Below are positions 38,401-49,442 of a stretch of 64,000 nucleotides of DNA, piece by piece. Origin of the DNA: Methylotenera oryzisoli (GTDB lineage Bacteria; Pseudomonadota; Gammaproteobacteria; Burkholderiales; Methylophilaceae). The DNA lies in the NCBI GenBank assembly GCA_945881735.1, contig CAMCVF010000002.1:124001-188000 (forward strand). Reading direction: 5' to 3'. The notes beneath the pieces are model-generated. The model was not told the DNA's origin and searched no databases. It saw nothing but the letters and a program-made list of their open reading frames with translations. Position 1 is the first letter of the stretch, and each line of letters starts with the position of its first letter. The position numbers and the translations under genes are program-made.

Positions 38401-38777
38401 CAACTGAACATATTAATATGCATATTAATGTGGTAGTTAATGCGTTAACAAAATCTGTGACAAGTGCTGATTGCGCTTGGTTGCTAGCTGAAAGAAATAG
38501 TCGCCAATCCGAGTTGAGCATCACCTCAGTAAATGTGTTTGGTGAGCCCCAAGAGCAGCGACTGGACTTAACATTTATTGAGCAAGATGTAAAAGTTCAA
38601 AAACGCTGGATAGTTGATTACAAACTGACTTTTGCTGAGGATAATGTTGATTTAGTTTTGCTTGCAGAGCAGCATCGCCCCCAATTAACGCGCTACCAAG
38701 CCCTATTTGAACATGAAGGCTTACCTATTCAAAAAGCAGTATTTTTTTTAGCGCACGGCAAATTAGTTTTACTTTAA
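35403..38777 (+). CDS. UvrD/RecB-like helicase, AddA-like
   Basis: A 1124-residue superfamily 1 helicase. Motif I is EAPAGAGKTELLTQRYL, Ia is LTFTNKAAAEM, motif II is LLVDEFQDTSPTQM, motif III/IV has FCVGDPMQSIYRFRKAD, motif V is TVHASKGLEFDTVILPAL and motif VI is ARLLYVAATRS. A C-terminal domain with RWIVDYKLTF, then QLTRYQALF, resembles the RecB nuclease fold with a D-Y-K motif, so this subunit may also cut DNA. It forms an operon with the upstream nuclease and is likely its AddA-like partner in recombination repair. The stop is 14 bases from the convergent dedA. Confidence 0.9.
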   Translation: MNNDLIQIDSHNRQRALELENFIVEAPAGAGKTELLTQRYLKLLAMVEAPEEIIALTFTNKAAAEMRNRILMSLEAAENNSPVNAPHKQVTRDLAIKALAHAKNSGWQLLSQPARLRIQTMDALCSSLARQMPLLSRFGGQPIISLDADAHYKTAAQQALAQIANEHSLDETVSTALRFMQNDIEKLTELLADMLAKRDQWLPLVGEQVNISADEIAENVANALTEIVEQKLALTLQVIPASIQMQLMPLLRFAANNLERVHALQALANWEEPLGADVDDLSNWQVLAGGLLTNDGTFKKKPNINDGFPAKDKNHPEFEEYKQQFSQLTELIGDPYTLDAVRYLPNLDLDLISKDCAIIKAFAQLLQLATAHLWTTFQTANEVDFVAIAQSASYALENEHGATDLALKFDYKITHLLVDEFQDTSPTQMRLIEQLTLGWQHDDGRTLFCVGDPMQSIYRFRKADVSLFLQASEFGIGQLPLTPLKLTRNNRSHPQVVDWINNTFKPIFPAQDNITQVAISYRTFIATKDTIADEGVSVHPLVLDSDEESEQARLIEARYVADLIAIEQKNNPENKIVVLVRSRNHLNDLVSVIRRDYAHIRFQAVEIEGLNDRQTVLDALSLTRAMLHRADRVHWLNILRAPWCGLKLADLHALAHDNHFASIWQLIQDENRLRTLSADGQKRLRHVQEILEEAFQHKGRMPLRRWLESTWLKLGGANTLISAGDNRDIQAFFDLVAKTARGFVLDFNQLDTAMKKLYAQPDIAANDKLQFLTVHASKGLEFDTVILPALNRKPANTESPMMLWEEVSVNNHRTLLAAPFTKKTKGQTSTYDFLKGLEIERIDNETARLLYVAATRSIKKLHLVAVVKKSEKDEIKPLAKSLLSILWPSVEAQFLAATTINAQTETVMRLQDFTPQLKRLKMTCLPDLLNQPGTKLAYISPNNSVNTATNTLPNIAADTGTLTHLYMEMIAGSGLSKWPISRIQACAPAMQHWFKQKGHATEHINMHINVVVNALTKSVTSADCAWLLAERNSRQSELSITSVNVFGEPQEQRLDLTFIEQDVKVQKRWIVDYKLTFAEDNVDLVLLAEQHRPQLTRYQALFEHEGLPIQKAVFFLAHGKLVLL

Positions 38778-38791
38778 CTAATCCACTTTAA

Positions 38792-39403
38792 TTATTCTTG
38801 CTTGAAGTGATGCCAAACATACCAAGCCACAAACGCAAAGCCGCCAGCAATAATTACGTAATGCGACTGATGAAAATACACGCTTAGCTGCTCCCAGTTT
38901 TGGCCTGCTTTCATGCCGATATAGCCCAGCGCCCAGCACCAGATGAATGAGCCAACAAAAGTATAAATCACAAAACGCGACATATTCATGCGCGCCATAC
39001 CAGCTGGGAAGGCAATAAACGTGCGTACACCAGGCAATAAACGAGCAATAAAAATAATGATTTCGCCATGCGTCGCAAACCATCGATCTGCCATATCTAA
39101 ATCTTTTTTGCTAATCAGCACATACTTGCCGTATTTATCTGCAAGCGGTCTACCGCCGAACATACCAGCATAATAAGCAGGAATCGACCCCACCACACAA
39201 CCAATGGCACCTGCCATGGTAATGCCAAACAATGTCAATTCACCTTTGCTGACCAAAAATCCTGCAAAGGGCATAATGATTTCAGAAGGCAGCGGAATAC
39301 AAGCCGATTCAATAGCCATTAACAGCACAATGCCACCATAACCCATACTGGATATCACGCCAATAATCCAAGTGGCAACTGCTGCGATGATTTTTTCTAA
39401 CAT
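38792..39403 (-). CDS. DedA family membrane protein
   Basis: A 203-residue inner-membrane protein of the DedA/VTT (SNARE-associated) family, several of which flip undecaprenyl phosphate or phospholipids. Marks are ESACIPLPSEIIMPFAGFLV near the N-terminus, then FGGRPLADKYGKY and FIARLLPGVRTFIAFPAGMA. Family members keep acidic and arginine residues in these two re-entrant motifs, and both are present. It lies 33 bases downstream of mfd on the same strand. Which DedA paralogue this is cannot be told. Confidence 0.88.
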   Translation of the reverse strand: MLEKIIAAVATWIIGVISSMGYGGIVLLMAIESACIPLPSEIIMPFAGFLVSKGELTLFGITMAGAIGCVVGSIPAYYAGMFGGRPLADKYGKYVLISKKDLDMADRWFATHGEIIIFIARLLPGVRTFIAFPAGMARMNMSRFVIYTFVGSFIWCWALGYIGMKAGQNWEQLSVYFHQSHYVIIAGGFAFVAWYVWHHFKQE

Positions 39404-39436
39404 ATTATTTTTCCTTATATATTAGCAAATAAATAT

Positions 39437-42400
39437 TTACATAAATTCTTTTAGTAACGTTTTCACAAACTCGGCGCGATGTGCCACATTACCGAATTGT
39501 ACGGTTACGCGCATTTTATCGGGGCCATTCATGCGGCAACGGCGGTCGCGTTGCAATAAGTCAATCAATTTAAGTGGGTCAACTTCTGTAGTCTGAGCAA
39601 AATGCAGTTGAATAGCGCTATCAGAAGCATCAATTTTATTTATACCTAACGGCTTTGCAGCGATGCGCAATCGGTGACAAGCCATCAATGCTTCACCCTG
39701 TTCTGGCAGCAAGCCAAAACGGTCAATTAACTCTTCTTGCAGGCTATCTAAATCGTCATCGTTGTTAGAATTGGCAAGGCGTTTATAAATCACCAAACGT
39801 TCATGCACATCCGGGCAATAGGCGTTGGTTAGCAAGGCTGGCACATGGAGATTGATTTCAGTGGTGACGCCAAGTGGCGCGTTTAAATCAGGTTCTTTAC
39901 CTGCTTTAAGCTGTTTAAGGGCATGATTGAGCATATCCGAATACAAGCTAAAACCGATTTCCTGCATCTCACCGCTTTGTGAATCGCCTAGTAATTCACC
40001 CGCCCCGCGAATCTCTAAATCGTGCATGGCTAAATGAAAACCTGCGCCTAAATCTTCCAATAGTTGAATCGCGTCTAAGCGTTTTTGCGCTTGCGGTGTG
40101 ATTTTGCGGTGCTCATCGGTCAGCAAATAGGCATAAGCCTGATGGTGCGAACGGCCCACGCGCCCGCGTAATTGATGTAACTGTGCTAAACCAAACATAT
40201 CGGCATGATTCATGATAATGGTGTTGGCGGTAGGCACATCAATTCCTGTTTCAATAATGGTGGTACACAACAAAATATTGCTACGCTGCTGGTAAAAATC
40301 GCGCATCACGTGTTCCAGCTCTCGCTCACGCAATTGGCCGTGGGCAATGGCAATTCGCGCTTCCGGCAATATTTTTTCAAGCTTTTCTTTTTGCACAAAA
40401 ATGGTATCCACTTCGTTATGCAAAAAATATACTTGGCCACCGCGTTTAAATTCGCGCATCACCGCTTCACGGATAATGCCATCTGAATAATAGGTGTGGA
40501 ATGTTTTAATACTTAAACGTTTTTGCGGCGGCGTGGCAATCACACTAAATTCGCGCAAGCCTTCCATCGCCATGCTCAAAGTGCGTGGAATCGGCGTTGC
40601 GGTCAGCGTTAAAATATCCACTTCTGCACGCAAAGCTTTTAATTGCTCTTTTTGTCGCACACCAAAGCGGTGCTCTTCATCCAGAATCGCCAAGCCTAAG
40701 TTTTTAAAGATCACATCTTTTTGAATCAAACGATGCGTGCCAATAATAATATCCACTTTACCTTCAGCCAAGTCAGTAAGCGCTTGTTTTTGTTCTTTTG
40801 CACTTCTAAAGCGTGAGATTTCGGCGATTTTAATCGGCCATTCCGCAAATCGATCACAGAAGTTTTGGTAATGCTGTTCTGCTAATAATGTGGTTGGTAC
40901 CAGCACGGCCACCTGTCTGCCGCCCATCACCGCCACAAATGCAGCGCGTAAGGCCACCTCTGTTTTACCAAAGCCAACATCGCCACAAACCAGCCTGTCC
41001 ATAGGTCGGCCAGATTGCATATCTTTAATAACGTTTTCAATGGCTTCTAATTGATCTGGCGTTTCTTCAAACGGAAAGCCTTCACAAAACGCTTCATAAT
41101 CTTTTAAGCTTAAGGTAAATGCATGGCCGCGCCGCGCGGCGCGTTGAGCGTAAAGATTAAGCAATTCCGCGGCGGTATCGCGGATTTGTTTGAGCGCCTT
41201 TTTCTTGGCTTTTTCCCATTGACCAGAGCCTAAACGATGCAATGGCGCACTTTCTGGCGGTCCGCCAGAGTAACGTGAGATTAAAAATAATTGCGAAACG
41301 GGTACGTATAATTTGTCATCGCCAAAATATTGCAGCAGCAAAAATTCGGTTTCACCTTCACCAAAATCCAGATTCATCAAACCTTTATAGCGCCCAACAC
41401 CGTGCTGTTCATGAACGACTGGATCATCCATGCGAAGTTCAGATAAATCTTTAAGCATGCCCTCCGTATTGCGCGTTTTTTCTTTCTCGCGCCTCCGCTG
41501 CTGGCGCACTGTACCTGAATACAGCTCAGATTCGGTGATAACGGTGATGTCATCATAAAAACCATTATGTAAAGGCGAAACACCTAGCATCAGCGGTGCA
41601 TCACTGGCCTCAAAATCTGCCCATGTTTCGCAAGTGGGCATAATGACACCATGTTCTGTAAACAATTGCAACATGGTTTCGCGGCGGCCTAGGCTTTCGG
41701 CGGTGATTAAAATACGTTTTTTGTTGCATGATATAAATGCCTGCAATTTATGCAAAGGCTGTTCAGCGCGGCGCTCAATATCTAACGCAGGCAGTGGATT
41801 TTTAGCCTCATGACTTAGCGTTAAAACGGCATATCTTTGCGTCTGTGTAAAAAAATCATCCGTTTTAATCAGCAAAACCTCTGGCTTTAAAATCGGGCGC
41901 TCTGCATCATATGCCAACAACCTGTATCTCGAATTCGCCTCTGTCCAAAATTGTTGCGCGGCTTTGTCACAATTGCCGTGCAAACAAAGAGTAGCGTTTT
42001 CGGGAATGTAATTTAATAAGGTAGATGTTTCTTCAAAAAATAAAGGCAAATACCATTCAATACCGCCACTGGAAACGCCTTTACTCACATTTTTATAAAT
42101 GGTCGCGCGTTGTGGGTCGCCTTCAAACTGCTCTCTAAAATTACTTCTAAAAGTGGCGATTCCTTTATCATCGAGCGGAAATTCACGCGCAGGCAATAAG
42201 CGGATCTCGGGCACTGGATATAAACTGCGTTGCGTATCCACATCAAAAGTGCGGATGCTTTCAATCTCATCATCAAATAAATCAATACGAAACGGAAACA
42301 CACTTCCCATTGGGAATAGATCCACCAAACCGCCGCGCACACTAAATTCACCTGGCGAAATCACTTGGCTTACATTGTGATAACCTGCCTGCGCACATTG

Positions 42401-42850
42401 ATGACGTAAAGCTTCTAAATTGAGTTTTTGGCCTTTTCTGAGCATAAAGCTATGCCCCGCCAAATAAGCCACGGCTGGCAAGCGAATCAGCGCCGTGGCA
42501 ATTGGCACAATTACTACATCACAGAGGTTTTGGCTAATTTGGTACAAGGTCGCTAAGCGCTCTGAAATCAAATCAGGGTGCGGCGAAAATACATCGTAAG
42601 GTAGCGTTTCCCAATCCGGCAGCATGCGCACGGTTAGCTCTGGCCCAAAGTAAGGAATCTCTTCAAACAAGCGCTGCGATTCAAATGCATTGCTGGTAAT
42701 AATCACCAGCGGTGACTTTTTTGCAACAGCAGTTGTGTCATATGTTGTTTTTTGACTACATGCAAGTAAAGCAAGAGATAAGCTATCTAAGCCATTGGCT
42801 AGATACGAAAAACGGCTTTTTTGACCTGCGCTTGGCGGAGTTAACTGCAT
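39437..42850 (-). CDS. mfd: Transcription-repair coupling factor
   Basis: Mfd, 1137 residues, removes stalled RNA polymerase and recruits UvrA. The N-terminal part has the UvrB-like modules with LPDWETLPYDVFSPHPDLIS and EFSVRGGLVDLFP. The RNA polymerase interaction domain has DPVVHEQHGVGRYKGLMNLD. The helicase core carries VCGDVGFGKTEVALRAAF (motif I), DEEHRFG (motif II) and HQLRGRVGRSHHQAYAYLL (motif VI), then the C-terminal TRCF domain with GLLPEQGEALM. Length and domain order are normal. dedA follows on the same strand; rpiA is divergent. Confidence 0.95.
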   Translation of the reverse strand: MQLTPPSAGQKSRFSYLANGLDSLSLALLACSQKTTYDTTAVAKKSPLVIITSNAFESQRLFEEIPYFGPELTVRMLPDWETLPYDVFSPHPDLISERLATLYQISQNLCDVVIVPIATALIRLPAVAYLAGHSFMLRKGQKLNLEALRHQCAQAGYHNVSQVISPGEFSVRGGLVDLFPMGSVFPFRIDLFDDEIESIRTFDVDTQRSLYPVPEIRLLPAREFPLDDKGIATFRSNFREQFEGDPQRATIYKNVSKGVSSGGIEWYLPLFFEETSTLLNYIPENATLCLHGNCDKAAQQFWTEANSRYRLLAYDAERPILKPEVLLIKTDDFFTQTQRYAVLTLSHEAKNPLPALDIERRAEQPLHKLQAFISCNKKRILITAESLGRRETMLQLFTEHGVIMPTCETWADFEASDAPLMLGVSPLHNGFYDDITVITESELYSGTVRQQRRREKEKTRNTEGMLKDLSELRMDDPVVHEQHGVGRYKGLMNLDFGEGETEFLLLQYFGDDKLYVPVSQLFLISRYSGGPPESAPLHRLGSGQWEKAKKKALKQIRDTAAELLNLYAQRAARRGHAFTLSLKDYEAFCEGFPFEETPDQLEAIENVIKDMQSGRPMDRLVCGDVGFGKTEVALRAAFVAVMGGRQVAVLVPTTLLAEQHYQNFCDRFAEWPIKIAEISRFRSAKEQKQALTDLAEGKVDIIIGTHRLIQKDVIFKNLGLAILDEEHRFGVRQKEQLKALRAEVDILTLTATPIPRTLSMAMEGLREFSVIATPPQKRLSIKTFHTYYSDGIIREAVMREFKRGGQVYFLHNEVDTIFVQKEKLEKILPEARIAIAHGQLRERELEHVMRDFYQQRSNILLCTTIIETGIDVPTANTIIMNHADMFGLAQLHQLRGRVGRSHHQAYAYLLTDEHRKITPQAQKRLDAIQLLEDLGAGFHLAMHDLEIRGAGELLGDSQSGEMQEIGFSLYSDMLNHALKQLKAGKEPDLNAPLGVTTEINLHVPALLTNAYCPDVHERLVIYKRLANSNNDDDLDSLQEELIDRFGLLPEQGEALMACHRLRIAAKPLGINKIDASDSAIQLHFAQTTEVDPLKLIDLLQRDRRCRMNGPDKMRVTVQFGNVAHRAEFVKTLLKEFM

Positions 42851-43011
42851 AAATGTGCTTGAAAATTACTTGGGTTCTTAAAAAAAGAGTTGGCTAATAG
42901 TGACTTATTACCTATTATAACCTTAAGCTTAGCGTTAATTTATGCGCTAATAACAATTAAGCAGCTCTAATAATAAACGCTGCGAAACAAGTGTTGAGGA
43001 GCGTTACTGTC

Positions 43012-43719
43012 ATGAGTGATACACTTATGAATGATAAGCCTGTTAACGATAAACAGGCTGTTGCGATTCATGCAGCCAATTTTGTGAAAAATGGCATGTT
43101 AGTTGGCTTAGGCACAGGCTCTACTGCCAATTATTTTATTCAAGAGTTGGCACGCCGCCAGCATAAAGAAAATCTAAAAGTTGCCACCATCGCCAGCTCA
43201 ATGGTGAGTATGATCAAAGCGCAAAGCCTAGGTTTAAATGTGATTGCACTCACCCAAGTGGCCGAAATAGATTTATATGTAGATGGTGCCGATGAAATCA
43301 CGCTTGATTTGACATTGTTAAAAGGCCGCGGCTATGACTTGGTTCTAGAGAAATTACTGGCAAAAGCCGCCAAACAATTCTTAGTAGTTGCCGATAGCAG
43401 TAAATTAGTCGGCCGAATCGGTACCAATTTCACCATCCCCATTGAAGTGATGCCAATGGCATGGAAAGCGGCCAAACATAGCCTAGAACAAGCTGGCGGC
43501 GTAGGTGATTTGCGCCAAAATGTGGCGAAAGATGGTTTATGTGTAAGCTCTAACGGCAACTTGGTGCTGGATATGACTTTTGACAAAGCATTATCCGAAG
43601 CGCAATTAAATCAGCTCATTAACAACACACCTGGCGTGGTTGAGCATGGTATTTTTATTGGCTTAACCAGCGCCACATTGATTGCACATGAAGGTATTGT
43701 GCGCGAAAACTGGGCCTGA
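43012..43719 (+). CDS. rpiA: Ribose-5-phosphate isomerase A
   Basis: Interconverts ribose 5-phosphate and ribulose 5-phosphate in the pentose phosphate (and ribulose monophosphate) routes. Motifs: GLGTGSTANYFI for phosphate binding, DLYVDGADEITLDLTLLKGR with the catalytic acid, and KAAKQFLVVADSSKLV. About 235 residues from the ATG at 43012, with GAGGAG some 13 bases upstream. An upstream TTG at 42991 overlaps that ribosome site and is unlikely. A further ATG at 43027 is also possible. It is divergent from mfd and followed closely by the MltF-like gene. Confidence 0.94.
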   Translation: MSDTLMNDKPVNDKQAVAIHAANFVKNGMLVGLGTGSTANYFIQELARRQHKENLKVATIASSMVSMIKAQSLGLNVIALTQVAEIDLYVDGADEITLDLTLLKGRGYDLVLEKLLAKAAKQFLVVADSSKLVGRIGTNFTIPIEVMPMAWKAAKHSLEQAGGVGDLRQNVAKDGLCVSSNGNLVLDMTFDKALSEAQLNQLINNTPGVVEHGIFIGLTSATLIAHEGIVRENWA

Positions 43720-43746
43720 TATTTGCTCACACTAACAAGCAAATTA

Positions 43747-45231
43747 ATGTCGACTGTACGTTGTGTGTATAGCGTTGTGGTACCGGCATTTTTATTTTGC
43801 AGCGCTTTATTCTTGGCATCCTGTACACCGCCAAGTGAAAAAGAAATTGACGATGGCATAAGGGTGGTCATCAGCCCCTCTGGTGGCAAAAACGCTAAAG
43901 TGCTTACCTTTGTTACACTTAACAGCCCCAACACTTATTACCTAGACGATAACGAACATGCAGCTGGGCTTGAGTACGATTTAATTCAACTATTCATCAA
44001 AGAACTGAATGACGGCACCGAATTAAAACTTACCTTAGCTGATAATATCAACCAAGTAATTCCCTTTGTGTTGAATAAAAAAGCTGATATCGCCGCCGCC
44101 GATGTCACCATCACAGACGCCCGCAAAGAAATAATTGATTTTTCGACTCCCTACCAAGACGTACAGCAAATGGTAGTCTACAACAGCCAGAAACTTAAAG
44201 AGGACAAAATAAGAGCACCAAAAAAATTAAAAGATTTGGCTGGACGCCTTATTACAGTGCCTGCTGGTACCAGCTTTGTGGAACGTTTAATCAAGCTAAA
44301 ACCCAAACAGGAAGGACTTATTTGGCAAGAACGCTTGCATGTGGGTTCTGATCAATTACTGCAAGAATTGGAGCATGGTAATATTGATTACACTATCGCA
44401 GACAACCACTTGGTGTCTATTATGCAGAATTATTATCCCAATTTAAGCACTGCATTTGCGATTGGTGAGCCAGAAAAAATTGCATGGGCAATGCCTAAAA
44501 ATAGCAATCCTGAGCTGCAAAATAAGGTGAATGCATTTTTTAGCAAAATTAAAAAAAATGGCACCTTACGAAATCTAATAGATCGCTATCATGGCAATGC
44601 CAAACGACTAAAACCAGTTGATGTGAAAGCGTTTTTAATCCGCATCCGTACTTTATTACCCAAATACAAACGACTTTTTCAGCAAGCACAAGATATTACT
44701 GGGCTAGATTGGCGCCTAATCGCTGCTGTTAGCTACCAGGAATCGCATTGGGATACATTTAATACATCACCTACAAATGTGCGTGGATTAATGATGTTAA
44801 CCGAAGATGCTGCCGACTTAATGAAAGTTAGCGACAGATTAGATCCAAAACAAAGCATTCCAGCTGGGGCAAAATACATCAATCTACTTAAAGACTCTAT
44901 CCCAGATCGAGTGCCGGAGCCTGACCGCACCTACATGGCGTTAGCCTCTTACAATATTGGTTATGCGCATTTGGAAGACGCGCGGGTATTAGCGCAACGC
45001 TTAAAAATGAACCCAGACCGCTGGGCTGATGTAAAAAAAACATTGGTAATGCTAAACGACCCGAACTATTATGTGAATGCCAAATATGGGTACGCCAGTG
45101 GTGGTGCGCCTGTGATTTTCGTGGAATCGATTCGTAGCTATTTCAACATTTTAGCGCGCTTTGAACCTGACTACGATGACAAAGCAAGTCAATTCAAAAT
45201 CGCCAGCGCTGATACTTACCCTAAGTTTTAA
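43747..45231 (+). CDS. MltF-like lytic transglycosylase with solute-binding domain
   Basis: A lipoprotein of 494 residues: leader ending in LFLASC (Cys26), then a periplasmic solute-binding (SBP_bac_3) domain with LTLADNINQVIPFVLNKKAD and DFSTPYQDVQQMVV, then a goose-type lysozyme (SLT) domain. The latter has the catalytic glutamate in AAVSYQESHWD and the ALASYNIGYAHLEDA motif. This is the MltF layout; MltF cuts peptidoglycan to 1,6-anhydro muropeptides and is regulated by its first domain. The ATG at 43747 gives a normal leader; an upstream TTG at 43723 would extend it by eight residues. Confidence 0.9.
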   Translation: MSTVRCVYSVVVPAFLFCSALFLASCTPPSEKEIDDGIRVVISPSGGKNAKVLTFVTLNSPNTYYLDDNEHAAGLEYDLIQLFIKELNDGTELKLTLADNINQVIPFVLNKKADIAAADVTITDARKEIIDFSTPYQDVQQMVVYNSQKLKEDKIRAPKKLKDLAGRLITVPAGTSFVERLIKLKPKQEGLIWQERLHVGSDQLLQELEHGNIDYTIADNHLVSIMQNYYPNLSTAFAIGEPEKIAWAMPKNSNPELQNKVNAFFSKIKKNGTLRNLIDRYHGNAKRLKPVDVKAFLIRIRTLLPKYKRLFQQAQDITGLDWRLIAAVSYQESHWDTFNTSPTNVRGLMMLTEDAADLMKVSDRLDPKQSIPAGAKYINLLKDSIPDRVPEPDRTYMALASYNIGYAHLEDARVLAQRLKMNPDRWADVKKTLVMLNDPNYYVNAKYGYASGGAPVIFVESIRSYFNILARFEPDYDDKASQFKIASADTYPKF

Positions 45232-45257
45232 TTAGTGCTAGCCGATTTAAAAGATTC

Positions 45258-47908
<2,651 letters not shown>

Positions 47909-48289
47909 TTATTTTGCTTTTAATGACAATAGAAAAAGCTATTTTAGCGTTTATTTAAGCTTTAATTTAAATTAAATTATGTTTTGACCTTGCCTTCTAA
48001 AATATTTACATACATTTATTGAAATCACTTTGCGTTAAAAGGTATTTAACTCGATATTGGAATCATTTTTGATATACTTTAGATGGGGCCTAATTGACCA
48101 ATTTGTGGCTGAAAGATTGCGTAAGAGCATTATTGCATGGTATTGATCGTCGTGGCGTCTAGCAAGAAAAGCGGGATCATTGGTACGCGCCTAGGGAACT
48201 CCTCTGCTAGAGAGGTAAAAGAATGCCATTGACTATTAAAACTAGCTGGGCGACTACCCGTTATCCGAGAATATCTTGGCTAAAAAAAT
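47909..48289. other. Gap upstream of rarA, no intact gene
   Basis: About 380 bases, presumably the rarA promoter followed by the far end of the TPR gene remnant. A 51-codon plus-strand frame (48222-48377, MPLTIKTSWATTRYPRISWL) has a purine-rich GAGAGG site but overlaps the remnant on the other strand and looks accidental. I recognise nothing else. Confidence 0.4.
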
Positions 48290-48724
48290 TGGCGTTTGAA
48301 TCTCGTTCCTCTTCTCTACGCATGAATACAGCCAAAAATATAATTAAATTCCTGCTTGGCTGCATCTTTTTCGCCTAACAAAAATGCGCCTTGAACATCA
48401 CTGCCCGAGCATCTTAAGGATTTGGATCTAATGCTAATACACGTTCCAGCGCAAACCTACCGCCCGTTAGGTTAATGCTTTCAATAACTGCAATAACTAA
48501 TAAATAATCATATTAATATCGCCAGCACACATGTTATCCAAAGGTCCTAATAATTCATAAAACGCTTTATAATCGGCTTGCCGAATCATATTTTCAGCCT
48601 GAATTAACAATTCATCTTGCTCGGCTTCGCTGTAGATCGAAGTTAGCATTGTGAATGCTGCCAGCAGAAGGGTGGCAGTTATCGTATAGAAATGACGAAT
48701 TGATTGGTTATTTAGGCCTTGCAT
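48290..48724 (-). pseudogene. Remnant of a TPR-repeat protein gene
   Basis: The minus strand from ATG 48724 gives a signal-peptide-like start (FYTITATLLLAAFTMLTSIY) and a first helical repeat, AENMIRQADYKAFYELLGPL. After GDIN the frame breaks. The next frame continues DYLLVIAVIESINLTGGRFA then LERVLALDPNP, the very common YDYLLGIAAL...FALERVLALNPN pattern of TPR proteins. TAA follows, and another frame gives FLLGEKDAAKQEFN. At least two frame changes and a stop indicate a pseudogene. The intact ancestor was probably a periplasmic TPR protein, possibly of the surface-lipoprotein-assembly-modifier type. It splits the usual lolA-rarA-serS run. Confidence 0.7.
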
Positions 48725-48821
48725 TTTTTGTCTATTATTAACTTGTTTTTAAAGGAATAATAATGGATTGGAATACTTAAATTAAGTAAAAGTTGACCCT
48801 AAATAATCAAATTGTAATTGG

Positions 48822-49442
48822 TTATTCGCCCACGACATCTATACCTTTAGGCGTTGTAAATAAAAATGTTGAGTCTATTAATACTGGATTACGCTCTACA
48901 GCATCAAACGTAATTAAAGTAATGTGATTAAAGCTATCGTACAACTCCATTTTGCGGAGCTTTGCATCTTTAAAACCTAGCAAAACACGCTCAAACCCAC
49001 TGTCTTTATCTTTGGGAAATGCCAAAACCCAGCTTAAACCACCTTTGCGTGCGGCATTTTTAATGGTAAAACTTTTTTCAACCGCATCACCACCCGCCAA
49101 CAAGGCAGCAGGGCTAGAGCCCAAGGCTTTGCTTAACTCACGCACAGTTACTTGTTGCAACTCAGTGTCATATAAAAACACTTGCGTGCCATCACTAATA
49201 ATTTGTTGCTCATACGGTTTTGCGTAATCCCAACGAAATTTGTTAGGACGCTGCAATTGCATTGAGCCTTCTACATCCTGTATTTTGCGGCCTTTGGTGT
49301 CAGTGACCACTTGGCTAAATTGCGCGCGCATGGAATTGGTATTTTTGAAGAAATCACGCAAGCTTGCTACACCATCGGCAAAGCTGAATTGTGAGGCTAT
49401 TAAAAACGTACTTACTACTATTTTTTTAATCAGCTGATGCAT
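48822..49442 (-). CDS. lolA: Outer-membrane lipoprotein carrier protein LolA
   Basis: A periplasmic chaperone that carries lipoproteins from LolCDE to LolB. From the ATG at 49442: a signal peptide ([20 protein letters not shown], cleavage after FA near residue 23), then the mature domain with [40 protein letters not shown] and [12 protein letters not shown], the LolA signature. About 206 residues, as usual. The start overlaps the ftsK stop by 17 bases, so the two are translationally coupled. A start at 49517 would put 25 extra residues before the signal peptide and is rejected. Confidence 0.92.
   Translation of the reverse strand: MHQLIKKIVVSTFLIASQFSFADGVASLRDFFKNTNSMRAQFSQVVTDTKGRKIQDVEGSMQLQRPNKFRWDYAKPYEQQIISDGTQVFLYDTELQQVTVRELSKALGSSPAALLAGGDAVEKSFTIKNAARKGGLSWVLAFPKDKDSGFERVLLGFKDAKLRKMELYDSFNHITLITFDAVERNPVLIDSTFLFTTPKGIDVVGE

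Noticed and set aside
48136-48377. Short plus-strand frames (31 and 51 codons) upstream of the TPR remnant
   Set aside because: They overlap the minus-strand remnant and show no recognisable protein; the purine-rich site before 48222 is likely chance.
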